From Candidatus Gastranaerophilales bacterium (GTDB taxonomy: Bacteria; Cyanobacteriota; Vampirovibrionia; Gastranaerophilales; Gastranaerophilaceae): a stretch of DNA of 64,000 bases. The stretch spans positions 372,001-436,000 of the forward strand of contig JAFTXY010000011.1 of the NCBI GenBank assembly GCA_017461425.1, written 5' to 3'. The notes below the pieces were generated by a model that was given only the letters and a program-made list of their open reading frames with translations, ran no database searches and was not told the origin of the DNA. This document shows positions 51,555-60,252 of the stretch, piece by piece; position 1 is the first letter of the stretch; every line of letters begins with the position of its first letter. The position numbers and the translations under genes were made by a program.

Positions 51555-52358
51555 ATGGCAGGTTCTGTAATTGTAATTACATCAGGAAAAGGTGGAGTAG
51601 GAAAAACCACTACATCTGCTAATATTGGTACAGCTTTAGCTCATATGGGAAATAAAGTTGTTCTGATTGATACAGATATCGGATTAAGAAATTTAGATTT
51701 ACTATTAGGTCTAGAAAATCGTATTGTTTATACGATTGTTGACGTTGTTGAAGAACGTTGCAAATTAAAACAAGCGCTTGTTAAAGATAAGAAAAATCCA
51801 AACTTATGCTTATTAGCAGCTGCTCAAACACGTGATAAATCAGCAGTGGATGCCGATCAATTAAAAGACATATGTGAAAAATTGAAAAAAGATTTTGATT
51901 ACGTTTTAGTTGACTGTCCTGCTGGTATTGAACAAGGTTTCCAAAATGCTGTAGCTGGCGCAAATGAAGCAATTGTTGTTACAACTCCAGAAATGAGCGC
52001 TATTAGGGATGCTGATAGAATTATTGGTTTATTAGAATCAAAAGAAGGTGTTGAAAAATATCGCTTATTGGTAAACCGTGTACGTCCAAAATTGGAAAAA
52101 GAAAATGCAATTATGGGTGTAGATGATGTTGTTGAGATATTATCTTGCGATTTAATTGGATTTGTTCCTGAAGATACAAATATTATTACTTCAACAAACA
52201 AGGGCGAACCTGTAGTTAATGATGAAAAATCATTAGCAGGTCAAGCTTATATCAATATTGCAAAAAGAATAATGGGCGAAGAAGTTCCATTTTTAGATAT
52301 TGATACTCCTGTTGGAATAATTGAAAAGATTAAAAACTTCTTTATGAAGAAAGCGTAG
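51555..52358 (+). CDS. minD: Septum site-determining protein MinD
   Basis: This ATPase recruits MinC to the membrane and is driven off by MinE. The 267 residues show the deviant Walker A GKGGVGKTT, VLIDTDIGLRNLD, YVLVDCPAGIEQGF and a C-terminal amphipathic membrane-targeting helix (IIEKIKNFFMKKA). AAAGGAG precedes the ATG. It lies between minC and minE, with nine bases to minE. Confidence 0.98.
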   Translation: MAGSVIVITSGKGGVGKTTTSANIGTALAHMGNKVVLIDTDIGLRNLDLLLGLENRIVYTIVDVVEERCKLKQALVKDKKNPNLCLLAAAQTRDKSAVDADQLKDICEKLKKDFDYVLVDCPAGIEQGFQNAVAGANEAIVVTTPEMSAIRDADRIIGLLESKEGVEKYRLLVNRVRPKLEKENAIMGVDDVVEILSCDLIGFVPEDTNIITSTNKGEPVVNDEKSLAGQAYINIAKRIMGEEVPFLDIDTPVGIIEKIKNFFMKKA

Positions 52359-52366
52359 GGGCGAGA

Positions 52367-52885
52367 ATGAAAGATATTTTTTCAGATTTATATGATAGAG
52401 TCTTGAGCTTTTTCACAACTCAAACTCATGACGATACAAAAGTAATTGCAAAGAGCCGTTTAAGAACAGTTTTGATGCAAGATAGAGTTGGTTTTTCGGA
52501 ACGTGCTATGCAAATGCTGAAAGATGATATGATTGATTCAATTTCAAAATACTTAGAAATTGATGTAGATTCTTTTGATTTAAGTATTGATGCAAATGAA
52601 AATGCAACAATTTTAAATTTAAGCATTCCTGTTTTACGTCCTAAAACCGATGAAGAAATTGATGAAGCACTATCTTTACAAGAAAAAGTGAAAATTGAAA
52701 AAACTCAAGAAATTGTTGGCGAATTAAAAGAACTTGTTAAAGAAAAAGCCCAAGAACTAGCTGAACAATTAAATGAAGAAGAACAAGAAGAATCTGTTGA
52801 TGATGAAGAAACGGCAACAGAGAAAGAAATAGAAGAAGAAAAAGACCAAGAAGAAGATGAGGCTGAAGAAGAAAAAGAATCATAA
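52367..52885 (+). CDS. minE: Cell division topological specificity factor MinE with acidic C-terminal extension
   Basis: MinE stimulates MinD ATPase and gives the Min system its pole-to-pole oscillation. Residues 1-90 hold the MinE pattern: an amphipathic start (MKDIFSDLYDRVLSFF), then AKSRLRTVLMQDRV (MinD-binding helix) and a C-terminal beta domain ending LNLSIPVLRP. The usual protein stops at 80-95 residues. Here about 75 more residues follow, first helical (EKVKIEKTQEIVGELKELVKEK) and then almost purely Glu/Asp. The tail's function is unknown. Confidence 0.9.
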   Translation: MKDIFSDLYDRVLSFFTTQTHDDTKVIAKSRLRTVLMQDRVGFSERAMQMLKDDMIDSISKYLEIDVDSFDLSIDANENATILNLSIPVLRPKTDEEIDEALSLQEKVKIEKTQEIVGELKELVKEKAQELAEQLNEEEQEESVDDEETATEKEIEEEKDQEEDEAEEEKES

Positions 52886-52963
52886 TTTAGCCATGACTTG
52901 AAATTAAGTTTTGTTTAAAATATGATTAAAATTAGCTCATCACAATAACAAAAGGAGAAACCA

Positions 52964-53452
52964 ATGCAGGTTATATTAAAAAAAGATGTTCAAAATATAG
53001 GTGAAGTAGGCGATTTAGTTAACGTTAAAGATGGTTATGCTAGAAACTACTTAATTCCTAACTCTTTAGCTGAAGTTGCAACACCTGGTGCTTTAGCTCA
53101 AAGAGAAAGAAATATTGCAAGAATTAAAGCAAAAGCTGAAAAATTACACCAAGAAGCATTAAGTGCAAAAGAAGAAATTGAAAAAATCGGTACTATTGCA
53201 TTGAGTGCTAAAGCTGGTGAATCTGGTAAATTATTTGGTACAATCACAACTAAAAAATTATCAGAAGAATTATTAGCAAAATGCGGTATGGAAATTGACA
53301 AAAAAGCCATTATTCTTGATAGCCCAATCAACCATATCGGTAACTTCACAATGACAATTAAACTTTCTTCAAAAGTTAAAGCTCAATTAAATATTGAAGT
53401 ATCTGCTTCCGAAACAATTAAAGAAGTATACGAAGAAGAAACAGCTGAATAA
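52964..53452 (+). CDS. rplI: 50S ribosomal protein bL9
   Basis: The 162-residue protein has the complete bL9 signature in the N-terminal domain (MQVILKKDVQNIGEVGDLVNVKDGYARNYLIP) and a long connecting helix. The C-terminal domain carries GKLFGTITTKKL. AAAGGAG precedes the ATG at good spacing. It is followed by a strong palindromic terminator. Confidence 0.98.
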   Translation: MQVILKKDVQNIGEVGDLVNVKDGYARNYLIPNSLAEVATPGALAQRERNIARIKAKAEKLHQEALSAKEEIEKIGTIALSAKAGESGKLFGTITTKKLSEELLAKCGMEIDKKAIILDSPINHIGNFTMTIKLSSKVKAQLNIEVSASETIKEVYEEETAE

Positions 53453-53473
53453 GCATAAATTAAATATATTTAG

Positions 53474-53505
53474 AAAAACTCTACAGAAATTTCTGTAGAG
53501 TTTTT
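53474..53505. terminator. Bidirectional terminator after rplI
   Basis: A perfect 16-base inverted repeat with no loop in the DNA (AAAAACTCTACAGAAA and its complement) is flanked by A and T runs. It ends the rplI unit, and the final bases overlap the stop of the convergent DUF2207 gene, so it can serve both. Confidence 0.93.
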
Positions 53506-55213
53506 ACTTTTTATTATTTGGGTTTTTATTAGATGCTTCTTCTATTTTTCCAATAGTGTAATAATATTCTGGTGTAATCTTGCTGAGCTTATGTGTAAGT
53601 AGTAAAATTTTTTCTGTTAAAATTCCGTCAATTCCTAATGCATGTGCATAAGGTGTAATTTCATTAATATAGTTAGGGTTTTGATTTATTAAAATTTCAA
53701 GTTTGCGTTTTTCTGCAGTTTCAATAAATTTTTTAAATCCTAAAATTTCACCTAAAATTTTTCTTCCAACCAAATTTTTTCTTGGCATGTTTACTGTTAA
53801 AACAATCGAACAAGCTAAACAGATAAATGAAATAAACGAAGAATCTGTAAAATAGGTAGCCAAATCAAAATTAACAAGCGCATGAGATAAAAGTATAATG
53901 CCGGGCAACCAAAGTATGGTGATAATTATTTTCATAGCAATATTTTCATATTTTGAAAATACGATAACCCATAGAGCAAATAGAGGTACAAATGTGCAAA
54001 AAGAAATATATGTAGCCATAAATAATGTCATAAGAGAAACAAGAGAATTAACACCTAAAGAACGTATAAGAATTATAAAATTGAAAATTGTAAAAATTGA
54101 TGGAGCTAAATAATTTGTAAAAGAAATTGAATTTTTATAATATATTTTTTTTCTTAAATTATTTAATGATCTCATAAAATCTATAAATTCAATTTCATCA
54201 GATAAAGTATATTTAAGAGCATATACAGAAGCGCGAGTATATTTGAATATTCTATCATATAATTTTTTTGTTATTGGGTCTTTTTCATTATATTCTTTTA
54301 TTTTTTCTAAATACAGGCCTCCTTTTGTTATTTTTATATAACCTTTGCTTGCAAAGTATAAAATTAAACTACTTAAATAATTAAAAGTGTCCCCATTATA
54401 AATTGCGGCAACCTGTGCACTATTTAATCCTCTTGGTGGTTTTGTTGTGACAACTGGGATTATTGGTTCATCTTTTCCATAGAAAAACCATAAAATAAAG
54501 ACAATAAGTGTTGAAAAAATAGAAAAATACATACAATTATCAAGCTCTATAGCTCTAAATTTTATGATAAAATAATTATCCGGAAGCGGAATTCTGATTT
54601 CAAATATCCCGCGTGGAGGTAATTTAGCAAGAGTATGTCCTGTTATGGTATAGCCATCCGATGAGAAGATAATATTATTTTTATAATTTGATTTATTATA
54701 TTTAACAAAAGAAAAGTCAATTAAATTGGAATCAATTTTTTTTGGCATCTTTATTTTAAAATCAATATTATAAATCGGAACATTCCATGTTGTACCGATT
54801 AAACTTAAATAAAATTCATTTTGTTTTATAGTATTATTATTTGGAATGTAATCATATTCAAAATAATAATTGCTATTGCCACCATCTAAATTGGAATAAC
54901 CAATTATAAATTCAATTGAGTTGCCTTTTCTTTCTTCTGAGACAAGATTCTTTGTTTTAAAGTTTCTTACTTTTGCGCTATAAGTATAATTCTTTCCATT
55001 CTTTTTTTGTACAATAAATTTTGTTGGTATTGTTTTTTGAATTTCTTTGGGGTAATGGGTAAAATGTACCTTGATTTTTTCTTTGATATGATAGATATTG
55101 TCTTTTGATACAGTGACGTCTACGTCATAATTTTCAATATAAAAATCATTAGCATAACTTGGAAAAATTAAAAATAAAGCTACTATAAAAACAAAAATTA
55201 TTTTTTTTATCAT
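53504..55213 (-). CDS. DUF2207 domain membrane protein
   Basis: The 569 residues comprise a signal peptide (FVFIVALFLIFPSYA), an extracytoplasmic beta-rich domain (about 20-215, with FYIENYDVDVTVSKDN, the DUF2207 start), a helix near 230 (YFSIFSTLIVFILWFFYG) and more membrane helices at about 360-475. The central RGLNSAQVAAIYNG motif and the RKILGEILGFKKFIETAEKRKL block are typical of the family. No enzymatic role is established. It is transcribed alone. Confidence 0.87.
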   Translation of the reverse strand: MIKKIIFVFIVALFLIFPSYANDFYIENYDVDVTVSKDNIYHIKEKIKVHFTHYPKEIQKTIPTKFIVQKKNGKNYTYSAKVRNFKTKNLVSEERKGNSIEFIIGYSNLDGGNSNYYFEYDYIPNNNTIKQNEFYLSLIGTTWNVPIYNIDFKIKMPKKIDSNLIDFSFVKYNKSNYKNNIIFSSDGYTITGHTLAKLPPRGIFEIRIPLPDNYFIIKFRAIELDNCMYFSIFSTLIVFILWFFYGKDEPIIPVVTTKPPRGLNSAQVAAIYNGDTFNYLSSLILYFASKGYIKITKGGLYLEKIKEYNEKDPITKKLYDRIFKYTRASVYALKYTLSDEIEFIDFMRSLNNLRKKIYYKNSISFTNYLAPSIFTIFNFIILIRSLGVNSLVSLMTLFMATYISFCTFVPLFALWVIVFSKYENIAMKIIITILWLPGIILLSHALVNFDLATYFTDSSFISFICLACSIVLTVNMPRKNLVGRKILGEILGFKKFIETAEKRKLEILINQNPNYINEITPYAHALGIDGILTEKILLLTHKLSKITPEYYYTIGKIEEASNKNPNNKK

Positions 55214-55257
55214 AATTCAATCTTTACTTTTTTCTTAATGACTTCAATACTAATCTC

Positions 55258-55295
55258 TTTTGCTATTTATTATAGAATTATAACAAATAGCAAAA
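55258..55295. repeat. Intergenic inverted repeat (TTTTGCTATTT)
   Basis: Eleven-base arms TTTTGCTATTT and AAATAGCAAAA surround a 16-base loop in the 132-base gap between the purine nucleoside phosphorylase and DUF2207 genes. It could be a weak terminator for the former or an operator for the latter; the loop contains TATAAT-like sequence on the minus strand. Confidence 0.45.
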
Positions 55296-55345
55296 AGTAT
55301 TTTTTAAAAAAGTAAAAAATTTCATACGATAGTTTTATTTGATAA

Positions 55346-56158
55346 TTAATCAATTTTTTCAATAATTGTTTTAATTAAATTAGACAAATTAATGCCTGAA
55401 ATTTTTCCAATTTCCAAAACTTCATCGTGTGATAGCTTGTTTTCGCCAACCCCTGTTGCCAAATTAGTTACAACGCTAAAACCTATTGTTTTCATTTTTA
55501 AGTAACTAGCAACAATTGCTTCTGGAGCAGAGCTCATTCCAACAACATCAGCGCCAAGCAATCGATATGCTCTAACTTCTGCTTTTGTTTCGTAGCTTGG
55601 TCCTGTTGTGGCTAAATAAACACCTTCTTTTAAATTGATATTTAATTCTTTTGCGCAATTTTTTGCAATATCTTGAAGTTTTATAGTATAAACTTCGCTC
55701 ATATCAGGAAATCTTTCACCTAAAGTGTCGTCATTTTTTCCAATTAAAGGATTATCACCCATAAAATTAATATGGTCGTTTATAAGCATAATGTCACCTA
55801 CATTTAAATCTTTATGTAAGCCACCCGCTGCATTTGTTATAAATAATGTATTAACACCTAGTTTTTTAAAGATTTTTATTGGATATGTTGCAGTTTGCAT
55901 TGAATTGCCTTCGTAATAATGAAAACGCCCTTGCATAACTACGCATTTTTTACCATTGATTTCGCAGAATAATAATTCGCCTTTGTGTCCTAAAACGCTA
56001 GATGAACCAAAATGTGGAATTTCATTGTATTTAATGCTAATTCCGTTTAAATTATCACAAAAACAACCTAAGCCCGAACCTAGTATTATTGCTATTTCGG
56101 GCTTAAAGTTATTTGTTTTAAAATTTAGATAATCAAGTGTTTCTTTGATTTTTTCCAT
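55346..56158 (-). CDS. punA: Purine nucleoside phosphorylase (PunA/Pnp type)
   Basis: This trimeric PNP cleaves inosine and guanosine with phosphate. The 270 residues fit the family. AIILGSGLGCF starts the phosphate loop, QGRFHYYEGN and FITNAAGGL are conserved, and GPSYETKAEVRAYRLLGADVVGMSSAPEA is the diagnostic substrate region. It lies 15 bases after the omega-like rpoZ gene on the same strand, so they are probably co-transcribed. It could feed DeoC through deoxyribose-1-phosphate. Confidence 0.95.
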   Translation of the reverse strand: MEKIKETLDYLNFKTNNFKPEIAIILGSGLGCFCDNLNGISIKYNEIPHFGSSSVLGHKGELLFCEINGKKCVVMQGRFHYYEGNSMQTATYPIKIFKKLGVNTLFITNAAGGLHKDLNVGDIMLINDHINFMGDNPLIGKNDDTLGERFPDMSEVYTIKLQDIAKNCAKELNINLKEGVYLATTGPSYETKAEVRAYRLLGADVVGMSSAPEAIVASYLKMKTIGFSVVTNLATGVGENKLSHDEVLEIGKISGINLSNLIKTIIEKID

Positions 56159-56173
56159 AAAATCTAATGTTAA

Positions 56174-56419
56174 TTAACCTACCAAACCATCATCATCTGA
56201 TTCAGATGCTTTAACCATGATTGCATGTTGAACAGGTTTTTCTTTTTTAACATTAGAATCAAATTGAATATCAACATCATAACCAAAATCATCTCTTGGT
56301 TTTTTCATTTGAGATTCATCAACTAATTTTTTTGCTAATTCAATTAATTCATATACTAATTGATATCTGTTTGGCGCTTTTTCGTTTAAGTCCCAAGCGG
56401 TTTTAGTAATTTGACTCAT
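56174..56419 (-). CDS. rpoZ: Probable RNA polymerase omega subunit
   Basis: The 81-residue protein has APNRYQLVYELIELAKKLVDE, matching the NRYxLVxxxxxRAxxL core of omega, followed by an acidic spacer and KPVQHAIMVKA, like the KPVxxAI strand after it. The family is short and variable, so the match is moderate. Omega helps fold the beta' subunit. AGGAG lies upstream of the ATG. It precedes punA on one transcript. Confidence 0.6.
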   Translation of the reverse strand: MSQITKTAWDLNEKAPNRYQLVYELIELAKKLVDESQMKKPRDDFGYDVDIQFDSNVKKEKPVQHAIMVKASESDDDGLVG

Positions 56420-56473
56420 AATTATCTCCTATAATATTAATCTTACAATGAGATAATCTAATATGCAAGGGGT

Positions 56474-57028
56474 CTAATAATCATATTTATAATACAGATT
56501 ATCGGCTGATTTTCTGTATTGTTCGTATAGTTCAGGATTCATTAATCTTAAAAATCCATCTATTAACCCAACATTATCTCTTTGTCTTAATTGGATTGAA
56601 TCATTTTTAATTCTTTTTGCCATTTTTCTTGAACTAAACGCAGGGGGAAGTGCTGTTCCTTGCAACATTGTATTAGATGAAGCTAATTTTAGTGTTTTTA
56701 TTCTATCTGTTTGGGGGCTAAATTCCCAAGTTCTTCCTAATAATTCATATTCTAGATTTTTCAATCTTTCTTTGTCGGTTAATTCGGAATAAACTCTTGG
56801 AAAGTGTCTTTTTTCCATAATTTCTATAGCTTTTAAATCTTTTGAATTAAATGAAACTGGATATGGAGAAACAGGTTTTGCGTTTATTATATCTTCTTTT
56901 GTGATTGTTATGGTCTGTGTTTTAGCGAAACAATAGTTTGCAAGTTGCAAAAAAACACAATAAAAAATAATTGTAAAAAATATACTATATATAAATTCGG
57001 CTTTTATAATTTTTTTAAATTTTTTCAT
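56474..57028 (-). CDS. Secreted or membrane-anchored protein of unknown function
   Basis: The 184 residues start with a basic segment, a hydrophobic helix (SIFFTIIFYCVFLQLANYCFA) and a possible signal-peptidase site at AKT. The mature part contains LTDKERLKNLEYELLGRTWEFSPQTDRIKTLK, a pattern in which paired Arg-Leu/Leu-Glu helices flank a small turn. The final part is Arg/Asn rich. I cannot assign it. GGAAAAA lies before the ATG. Confidence 0.65.
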   Translation of the reverse strand: MKKFKKIIKAEFIYSIFFTIIFYCVFLQLANYCFAKTQTITITKEDIINAKPVSPYPVSFNSKDLKAIEIMEKRHFPRVYSELTDKERLKNLEYELLGRTWEFSPQTDRIKTLKLASSNTMLQGTALPPAFSSRKMAKRIKNDSIQLRQRDNVGLIDGFLRLMNPELYEQYRKSADNLYYKYDY

Positions 57029-57221
57029 AATTTTTCCAATTTATTTAAGAATAAATTGGTTTCTAGCCTTTGTAATTGGACTAAAGTTTAAGGATTAAGT
57101 GTAATATTAACTTTTGTAAAAAAATAATAAAAAATACACTTATTTTCTAAAGAAATAGTGAAACATGGTCGTTTCTTTGGACTATATGATACAGGATAAT
57201 GATTAAACAATACGGTGTGAC

Positions 57222-57788
57222 GTGAAAAGATTATTAATAGCAATTTTTATATTTTGTTCTTTATTCTTGGGTTCTCAAGAGGCATTTGCGCTTGATTATT
57301 CAAAAATTTCAACAAATACAAAAATTACAAAAGCTCTAGATAGCTTATATTCAATCAATAGAAGAGATGTAATCGCAATTTTATATGGCAGAAACGCTAC
57401 AAAAAAACCAATAAGAGTTATGTTTAGAGATCTATCTGTTTATGGTTTTTCTGATTGCGAAGCTTTAACAGTTAAAACAAAAAGTAATGGGCTAGTTATA
57501 TATATAAGCAATGAACACAGAGGTGCAAGTCCTGAATGTATAGCTTGTTTGATTGCACATGAATCACAACATCATACATTTACAAATTCTAAAGCAGAAG
57601 AATTAAGAGCTTGGATTTCAGAATCACAAGCTTGGAATGAATTCACAAAAAGAAATAAAGCATTAGCAATGTCAAATGAGCCATTAGCAAAAAGAGAAAA
57701 TTATATTGCTAATTTAAGAGCTAAAAGCGGCGTTCAAGGTGTTCAAAAATTAATTGCTAACAATCCAGTTTATGCAGGTTTAAATTAA
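57222..57788 (+). CDS. Small secreted HExxH protein, putative metallopeptidase
   Basis: The 188 residues start with a signal peptide (LLIAIFIFCSLFLGSQEAFA). IACLIAHESQHHTFTN (about 107-122) contains HESQH, an HExxH zinc motif in a helix, followed by KAEELRAWISESQAW, where a downstream glutamate could be a third ligand (gluzincin style). Two cysteines (SDCEAL, PECIAC) may form a disulfide. The size and motif resemble small predicted periplasmic peptidases, but I do not recognise a named family. The start is GTG. Its stop shares TTAA with the convergent S4 gene. Confidence 0.7.
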   Translation: MKRLLIAIFIFCSLFLGSQEAFALDYSKISTNTKITKALDSLYSINRRDVIAILYGRNATKKPIRVMFRDLSVYGFSDCEALTVKTKSNGLVIYISNEHRGASPECIACLIAHESQHHTFTNSKAEELRAWISESQAWNEFTKRNKALAMSNEPLAKRENYIANLRAKSGVQGVQKLIANNPVYAGLN

Positions 57789-58033
57789 TCGATAATTTCT
57801 TCATATAAGCTTGGAGCTTCGTTTATAGATACATTTCCATTAGGCACAACTAAAACTTTGTATGATTTAGTTGCATTTTTGTATTCGATAGAAATAATAT
57901 CCCCAACCTTTAATTGCTTGGCTGGTTTGGCTGGATTATTGTTAACAAATACTCTTGCACTATCACAAACATCATTTGCAACGGTTCTTCTTTTTATTAA
58001 TCTTGAAACTTTTAAAAATTTATCTAAACGCAT
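57785..58033 (-). CDS. S4 RNA-binding domain protein, RqcP (YabO)-like
   Basis: The 82 residues are an S4 domain with MRLDKFLKVSRLIKRRTVAND, the strongly conserved RqcP start, and VFVNNNPAKPAKQLKVGDIISIEY. In Bacillus RqcP works with RqcH in ribosome quality control on stalled 50S peptidyl-tRNA complexes; the related Hsp15 has the same fold. No rqcH lies here. It overlaps the PfkB kinase gene by ten bases and is coupled to it. Confidence 0.87.
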   Translation of the reverse strand: MRLDKFLKVSRLIKRRTVANDVCDSARVFVNNNPAKPAKQLKVGDIISIEYKNATKSYKVLVVPNGNVSINEAPSLYEEIID

Positions 58034-59073
58034 ATTGTTTTAACCTTGAAATCAGGTGTTTCTTTTAATTTATTTTCAATTTCATCAAAGGTTAAAAAGC
58101 CTTCTTGTGCGCCAAAATATGTGCAAACAGAAGCTGAATTAACTGAAGCATATTTAAGAGCTTTTTCAATATCCCAGTTATATTTATCAATTGTTGCACA
58201 GAAAGTTGATGCAAAAGCATCTCCTGCGCCAAGTGTTGATGTAACAACGGCAGGGTAAATAGGGCAAATATAAACTTTTTTGCCATCATAACAATAAACA
58301 CCGTTTTTGCCATCTGTTATTACAACAAGAGCATCAGTCCCGTTTTTAAGTGATTTAAGCATATCGACAACATCTGGGTGAATTGCTTCTTTTGAATATT
58401 TTTCTTCTTTTGTATCAGGTCTTACCTGGATATTTGTAACCAAGCTTGCTTCTTCTTTATTCATAACAACAATTTGTGCTGTAGTTAAAATTTTTGAAAA
58501 ATATTTTGCACCTTTTTTAAGAGCTGTTGTACCAGCATTAATTGCAAGATTAATTTTATTTTCTTCGCAGAATTTTGCAATTTTATCTAAAATTTTATTG
58601 CTATTTCCTGACAATGGTGAAACATATACCCAGCGAGAATTTTTAATGGCTTCAAAATTTACTTCTTTTTCGCTTACATGAGCGTTAGCTCCTCTGTGTG
58701 CTAAAACAGTTCTATCTCCTTGGAAGCTAACTAAAACAATTGAAAAGCCTGTCAAATGTTTGTCAGAATCGATAATGTTCATAATATCAATTCCTGATTT
58801 TGCAAGTTTTAATTTTATTATGCTGTTTAATTCGTCATTGCCTAATTTAATTATTGTTGAGGTTTTGCAACCCAAATTTGCAAAATTTGTTGCTGTATTA
58901 ACAGCTCCACCGCCAAGATTTTTTGAAAAATCGGCAATTTCTGTTTTTGCTCCGTATGGAAAAGACATAAATTCGCTTTTTTTGGAAATTTGACTAACTG
59001 CAACAATGCTTGCAACGTCTGATTGAATAAAAACATCTTGTGTGGCTGAACCAATTGTTATGAAATCGTACAT
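58024..59073 (-). CDS. PfkB family carbohydrate/nucleoside kinase
   Basis: The 349 residues follow the ribokinase fold. The N-terminal ITIGSATQDVF and NLGGGAVNTATNFANLG (substrate glycine motif) are followed by TSTLGAGDAFASTFCA near the C-terminus, where GAGD is the anion hole and catalytic base. Substrate (adenosine, ribose, fructose or another sugar) cannot be fixed from sequence. AAAGGAGT precedes the ATG. It forms a coupled pair with the S4 gene. recF starts divergently only 39 bases away. Confidence 0.88.
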   Translation of the reverse strand: MYDFITIGSATQDVFIQSDVASIVAVSQISKKSEFMSFPYGAKTEIADFSKNLGGGAVNTATNFANLGCKTSTIIKLGNDELNSIIKLKLAKSGIDIMNIIDSDKHLTGFSIVLVSFQGDRTVLAHRGANAHVSEKEVNFEAIKNSRWVYVSPLSGNSNKILDKIAKFCEENKINLAINAGTTALKKGAKYFSKILTTAQIVVMNKEEASLVTNIQVRPDTKEEKYSKEAIHPDVVDMLKSLKNGTDALVVITDGKNGVYCYDGKKVYICPIYPAVVTSTLGAGDAFASTFCATIDKYNWDIEKALKYASVNSASVCTYFGAQEGFLTFDEIENKLKETPDFKVKTICV

Positions 59074-59112
59074 AATTTTACTCCTTTAATGTTTCTATTA
59101 TACAATATAATT

Positions 59113-60207
59113 ATGAAATTAAGAAAATTGGTTTTGAAAAATTATAGAAATTATGAAGATTTTGAATATGATTTTTCAAAAAACAAAACTTTAATAATCG
59201 GAAAAAATGCACAAGGCAAAACAAATATTCTTGAGGCTATTCATTATCTTTGTACATTAGATTCAAATCGAATTAAAAAAGATTCTGAATTAATTATGTT
59301 TAATAAAGAGTTTGCAAACATTAAAGCTAATGTTGAAAAGATTGACACAGATTTAGAATTGGAAGTGCTTTTAAATCCTCCTAAAAATAAAATATTAAAA
59401 GTAAATGGTATTAAAAAAACTAAATCAAGAGATTTTTTAAGGGTTTTATCAAGTGTTAATTTTTCAAGTTCCGACCTTTTGCTTTTAAGAGGTGAGCCCC
59501 AAAATAGAAGAAAATGGCTTGATATGGCAATATTTCAAGTTTATCCATTGTATGATGAAAAATTGTCAAAATTTAATAAAATAAGACTTCAAAAAGCAAA
59601 TTATCTTTCTCAAGGGATTATAAATAATGATATGCTTGATGTTTTCAATCAGCAATTATCAATAGCAAGTGCTAATGTGGTTTATTTGAGAATGAAGTAT
59701 TTAATGGAATTAGAGCGAGTTGCAAAAATGAAACATAGTGCAATGGCGCAAAATGAAGAATTGAAAATCAAATATCAAACAATAACGGATGAATTTTTGC
59801 CTGTTAAAGAATTGAGCGAATTAATATATCAAAAATTAATTGAAATAAAAGATGATGAAATGCGCCGTCAACAATGTTTAATAGGGGCTCATAGAGATGA
59901 TATAGATTTTTACATTAATGATATTGATTCTAAAAAATTTGCTTCTCAAGGACAGCAAAGAACTATTGTTTTGGCATTAAAACTTGCTGAATTACAAATA
60001 ATTAAAGATAAAATTAAACAAACACCATTATTGTTATTAGATGATGTTTTAGCAGAATTGGATAACTTAAGACAAAATTATTTATTAAATGCAATTGAAG
60101 ATGATATCCAAATGGTTATAACAAGTGTTGATACGTTAGCTTTTGAAGAGAAATTTCTTAAAAATGTTGATATTATTAAGATTTCGCAAGGAAAAATTGT
60201 TGAATAG
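59113..60207 (+). CDS. recF: DNA replication and repair protein RecF
   Basis: RecF loads RecA at single-strand gaps. The 364 residues contain Walker A in IIGKNAQGKTNILEAIHYL, VNFSSSDLLLLRGEPQNRRKWLD, the signature FASQGQQRTIVLALKLAEL and Walker B LLLLDDVLAELD. The start is ATG 59113, at the conserved MKLRKLVLKNYRNY; earlier in-frame residues are not conserved. TATAAT nearly touches the ATG, and TATACA (59099-59104) is better spaced, ending eight bases before it. No dnaA, dnaN or gyrB is adjacent, so this is not a classic origin cluster. Confidence 0.96.
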   Translation: MKLRKLVLKNYRNYEDFEYDFSKNKTLIIGKNAQGKTNILEAIHYLCTLDSNRIKKDSELIMFNKEFANIKANVEKIDTDLELEVLLNPPKNKILKVNGIKKTKSRDFLRVLSSVNFSSSDLLLLRGEPQNRRKWLDMAIFQVYPLYDEKLSKFNKIRLQKANYLSQGIINNDMLDVFNQQLSIASANVVYLRMKYLMELERVAKMKHSAMAQNEELKIKYQTITDEFLPVKELSELIYQKLIEIKDDEMRRQQCLIGAHRDDIDFYINDIDSKKFASQGQQRTIVLALKLAELQIIKDKIKQTPLLLLDDVLAELDNLRQNYLLNAIEDDIQMVITSVDTLAFEEKFLKNVDIIKISQGKIVE

Positions 60208-60240
60208 CTATTAAAATTTGCGTGCTATTAAAATAAAAGT

Positions 60241-60246
60241 TATAAT
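60241..60246 (+). promoter_or_regulatory. -10 box (TATAAT), predicted leaderless start of the GH57 gene
   Basis: TATAAT ends six bases before the ATG of the GH57 gene, and no Shine-Dalgarno is present. A clear -35 is not visible. Confidence 0.58.
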
Positions 60247-60252
60247 CTATTT

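Noticed and set aside
59089-59112. Upstream start for recF adding MFLLYNII
   Set aside because: The added residues are not conserved, and the region holds promoter-like TATACA and TATAAT boxes. ATG 59113 matches the family start.
59050-60210. Replication origin beside recF
   Set aside because: There is no dnaA or dnaN, no cluster of DnaA boxes (TTATCCACA-like) and only a 39-base divergent gap. A lone TTATCCAC near 13391 is also without company.
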